A DNA stretch of 6,543 nucleotides from an uncultured Collinsella sp. (GTDB lineage Bacteria > Actinomycetota > Coriobacteriia > Coriobacteriales > Coriobacteriaceae), in NCBI GenBank assembly GCA_902478885.1, contig CABSMS010000100.1:1-6543 (forward strand). Direction: 5' to 3'. Positions 5,083 to 6,543 of the stretch are shown here, in pieces. Below the pieces are notes generated by a model, which had not been told where the DNA came from, ran no database searches, and saw only the letters and a program-made list of their open reading frames with translations. Positions within the stretch are counted from its first letter, which is position 1, and every line of letters starts with the position of its first letter. Both the position numbers and the translations under genes were made by a program.

Positions 5083-6504
5083 TTAGGCCTCCTCGCCGGT
5101 CGCGCCAGCGGAAGTCAGGTCCACGCCCTCGGCGACCGTCGCGGTCGTATCACCCGGCCAGGCGACCTTGGTCAGGTCGGCCGCGGCCAGTGACTCGACG
5201 CTCACGGCATCCTCGCCCTGCTCCAGCACGCGACGACGCAGGGCGGCAGAGAGCGCGTGCGCCCACAGGCCCTCGGCCTCGGCCAGACGCTGTGTGGCGG
5301 GAGCGTCGGAGAGCAGGCCCTCGGGCGTATAGCAAATGACACTCGAGCGCTTAACGAACTCTTCGACCGAAAGCGGGTTGGAGAACATAGCCGTACCGCC
5401 GGTCGGCAGCGTGTGGTTGGGGCCGGCAACATAATCGCCGAGCGGCTCGGAGCTCCAGGCGCCCACAAAGATGGCACCGGCGTTGCGAATGCCGCCGAGC
5501 AGGCCCATCGCGTCCTTGCAGTGCAGCTCCAGGTGCTCGGGCGCCACGGTGTTCACGGCCTCGACGGCGGCAGCCATATCGGCGGCCACCACGATGGTGC
5601 CTTCGTTGTCGAGCGAAGCGCGCGTGATCTCGGCACGCGGGGACTGCGTCACCAGAATGTCGATACCCGCCTCGACCTCACGCGCAAACTGCTCGTCGCA
5701 AGTCACCAGGTAGCAGGCAGCCAGCGGATCGTGCTCGGCCTGCGCCATCAGGTCGGCAGCGACCACCATAGGCTTGGCCGTGGCATCGGCCAGCACGCAG
5801 ACCTCGGACGGGCCAGCGACCATGTCGATTCCGACGTCGCCCGAGACAATCTGCTTAGCCGCGGCGACAAAAGCGTTGCCCGGGCCGGTGATCTTGTCGA
5901 CGCGCGGAATGGTCTCGGTACCGTACGCCAGTGCGGCCACGGCCTGGGCGCCGCCCACCATATAGATCTCGTCCACGCCGCCGAGCTTTGCCGCGGCGAG
6001 CGTGTAGGGGCTGATCAGGCCGTCCTTTTGCGGCGGGGTCACCATGACCACGCGTTTGACGCCGGCCACCTTGGCGGGAATGGCGTTCATAAGCACGGTG
6101 GAGGGATACTGCGCGCGACCGCCCGGCACATAGATGCCGACCGCCGCGAGCGGGGTCACCTTAACGCCGAGCATCGTGCCGTCCGGGCGCGTAGTAAACC
6201 AGCTCTGTTCGACCTCGCGCTGGTGGAACTCGCGAATCTGGCGCGCGGCCTTCTCGAGCGCCGCGGCAAACGCGGGGTCGAGGTCTTCGAGCGCGGCATC
6301 GATCTGCTCCTGCGGCAGGCGGAAGCTCTGCAGCTCAACACCGTCAAAGCGCTGACAGTAATCGCGCACTGCGGCATCGCCGTTGGCGCGCACGTTGGCC
6401 ACGATATCGCGGGCGGCGTCGACGATGTTTTGCGGCAGCACGCCCTTGCGGTTGAGCTGGTTGGTAACGAGGCGCTCACCGGGAGCAAGCTTGATGGTCT
6501 TCAT
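5083..6504 (-). CDS. hisD: Histidinol dehydrogenase HisD, with C-terminal extension
   Basis: HisD carries out the last two steps, oxidising histidinol to histidinal and then to histidine with two NAD+, in a Zn-dependent homodimer. Key residues are all present. Zn ligands are Gln255 and His258 (AQAEHDPLA), Asp358 (PLGDYVAG) and His416 (GLWAHALS). The catalytic pair is Glu323-His324 (APEHLEL). Other landmarks are VPGGRAQYPSTVLMN (126-140), MVGGAQAVAALAYG (182-195) and ITGPGNAFV (205-213). At 473 residues it is about 40 longer than usual. The surplus is a Thr/Ala/acid-rich tail after residue ~430, ending TSAGATGEEA, beyond the last Zn ligand. The ATG has GGGGA seven bases upstream. At least 39 non-coding bases lie before it in the window, ending in a T-rich run (his strand); hisG would be expected further up. 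Confidence 0.98.
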   Translation of the reverse strand: MKTIKLAPGERLVTNQLNRKGVLPQNIVDAARDIVANVRANGDAAVRDYCQRFDGVELQSFRLPQEQIDAALEDLDPAFAAALEKAARQIREFHQREVEQSWFTTRPDGTMLGVKVTPLAAVGIYVPGGRAQYPSTVLMNAIPAKVAGVKRVVMVTPPQKDGLISPYTLAAAKLGGVDEIYMVGGAQAVAALAYGTETIPRVDKITGPGNAFVAAAKQIVSGDVGIDMVAGPSEVCVLADATAKPMVVAADLMAQAEHDPLAACYLVTCDEQFAREVEAGIDILVTQSPRAEITRASLDNEGTIVVAADMAAAVEAVNTVAPEHLELHCKDAMGLLGGIRNAGAIFVGAWSSEPLGDYVAGPNHTLPTGGTAMFSNPLSVEEFVKRSSVICYTPEGLLSDAPATQRLAEAEGLWAHALSAALRRRVLEQGEDAVSVESLAAADLTKVAWPGDTTATVAEGVDLTSAGATGEEA

Positions 6505-6543
6505 ATCGGTATCCCCTATCGGTCGAGGTTGCGTTTGAAAAAA
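6505..6543 (-). other. Leader immediately upstream of hisD, truncated by window end
   Basis: These 39 bases hold the hisD ribosome site (GGGGA, seven bases before ATG) and, on the his strand, a run of six T at the far edge. No stop codon of an upstream gene, no promoter with both hexamers and no hairpin can be recognised in so short a stretch. The T-run could be the tail of a terminator whose stem lies outside the window, or just the end of an intergenic spacer. Confidence 0.4.

Noticed and set aside
3435..5339. A 634-codon open frame on the plus strand across hisB, hisC and part of hisD
   Set aside because: It is fully antisense to three strongly conserved enzymes. Long antisense frames are expected in high-GC genes with G/C-rich third positions. 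Its translation is Arg/His-rich with no domain I recognise.

Overview
The window is a contig end from a high-GC bacterium. It carries most of a histidine biosynthesis operon, read entirely on the minus strand. By eye, GC content, strong Shine-Dalgarno sites, tight gene packing and the order hisD-C-B-H-A-F-I-E suggest an Actinomycetota member. Coriobacteriia (Collinsella or a relative) is my best guess, helped by a palindrome between hisB and hisH that resembles repeats I associate with that group. I have not checked this against a database.

Layout, left to right. Bases 1-48 are not biological: they are an untrimmed Nextera/Tn5 sequencing adapter (P7 tail, 8-base index, read-2 adapter, mosaic end). 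Bases 49-203 hold the last ~50 codons of a plus-strand PHP-family phosphatase, probably histidinol-phosphatase. A short palindromic spacer separates it from hisE, which converges on it. Then, all on the minus strand, come hisE (231-548), hisI (594-923), a possible 49-codon gene never predicted by length-filtered callers (923-1072), hisF (1072-1854), hisA (1858-2601), hisH (2598-3299), a 78-base gap with a perfect 16-bp-stem palindrome, hisB (3378-3965), hisC (3966-5081) and hisD (5083-6504). Transcription starts to the right of the window. hisG (and hisZ, if used) are not here and would be expected upstream of hisD. No gene-free stretch exceeds 300 bases.

The genes cover almost the whole pathway after the first step. 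HisE hydrolyses PR-ATP and HisI opens the ring of PR-AMP. HisA isomerises ProFAR to PRFAR, and HisH-HisF turn PRFAR into IGP and AICAR. HisB dehydrates IGP, HisC transaminates imidazole-acetol phosphate, a separate phosphatase removes the phosphate, and HisD oxidises histidinol to histidine. HisB here is the short monofunctional dehydratase, so the convergent PHP phosphatase fragment is the natural candidate for the missing phosphatase step. Most junctions are overlapping or within a few bases, which suggests translational coupling. The exceptions are hisB-hisH (palindrome), hisF-hisI (possible small gene) and hisI-hisE (45 bases).

I found no phage, CRISPR, RNA gene or complete mobile element. 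The most interesting points are the doubly coupled small ORF between hisF and hisI, the two palindromes that share GGGGAC on the his sense strand, and the lineage-type extensions in HisD and HisH.
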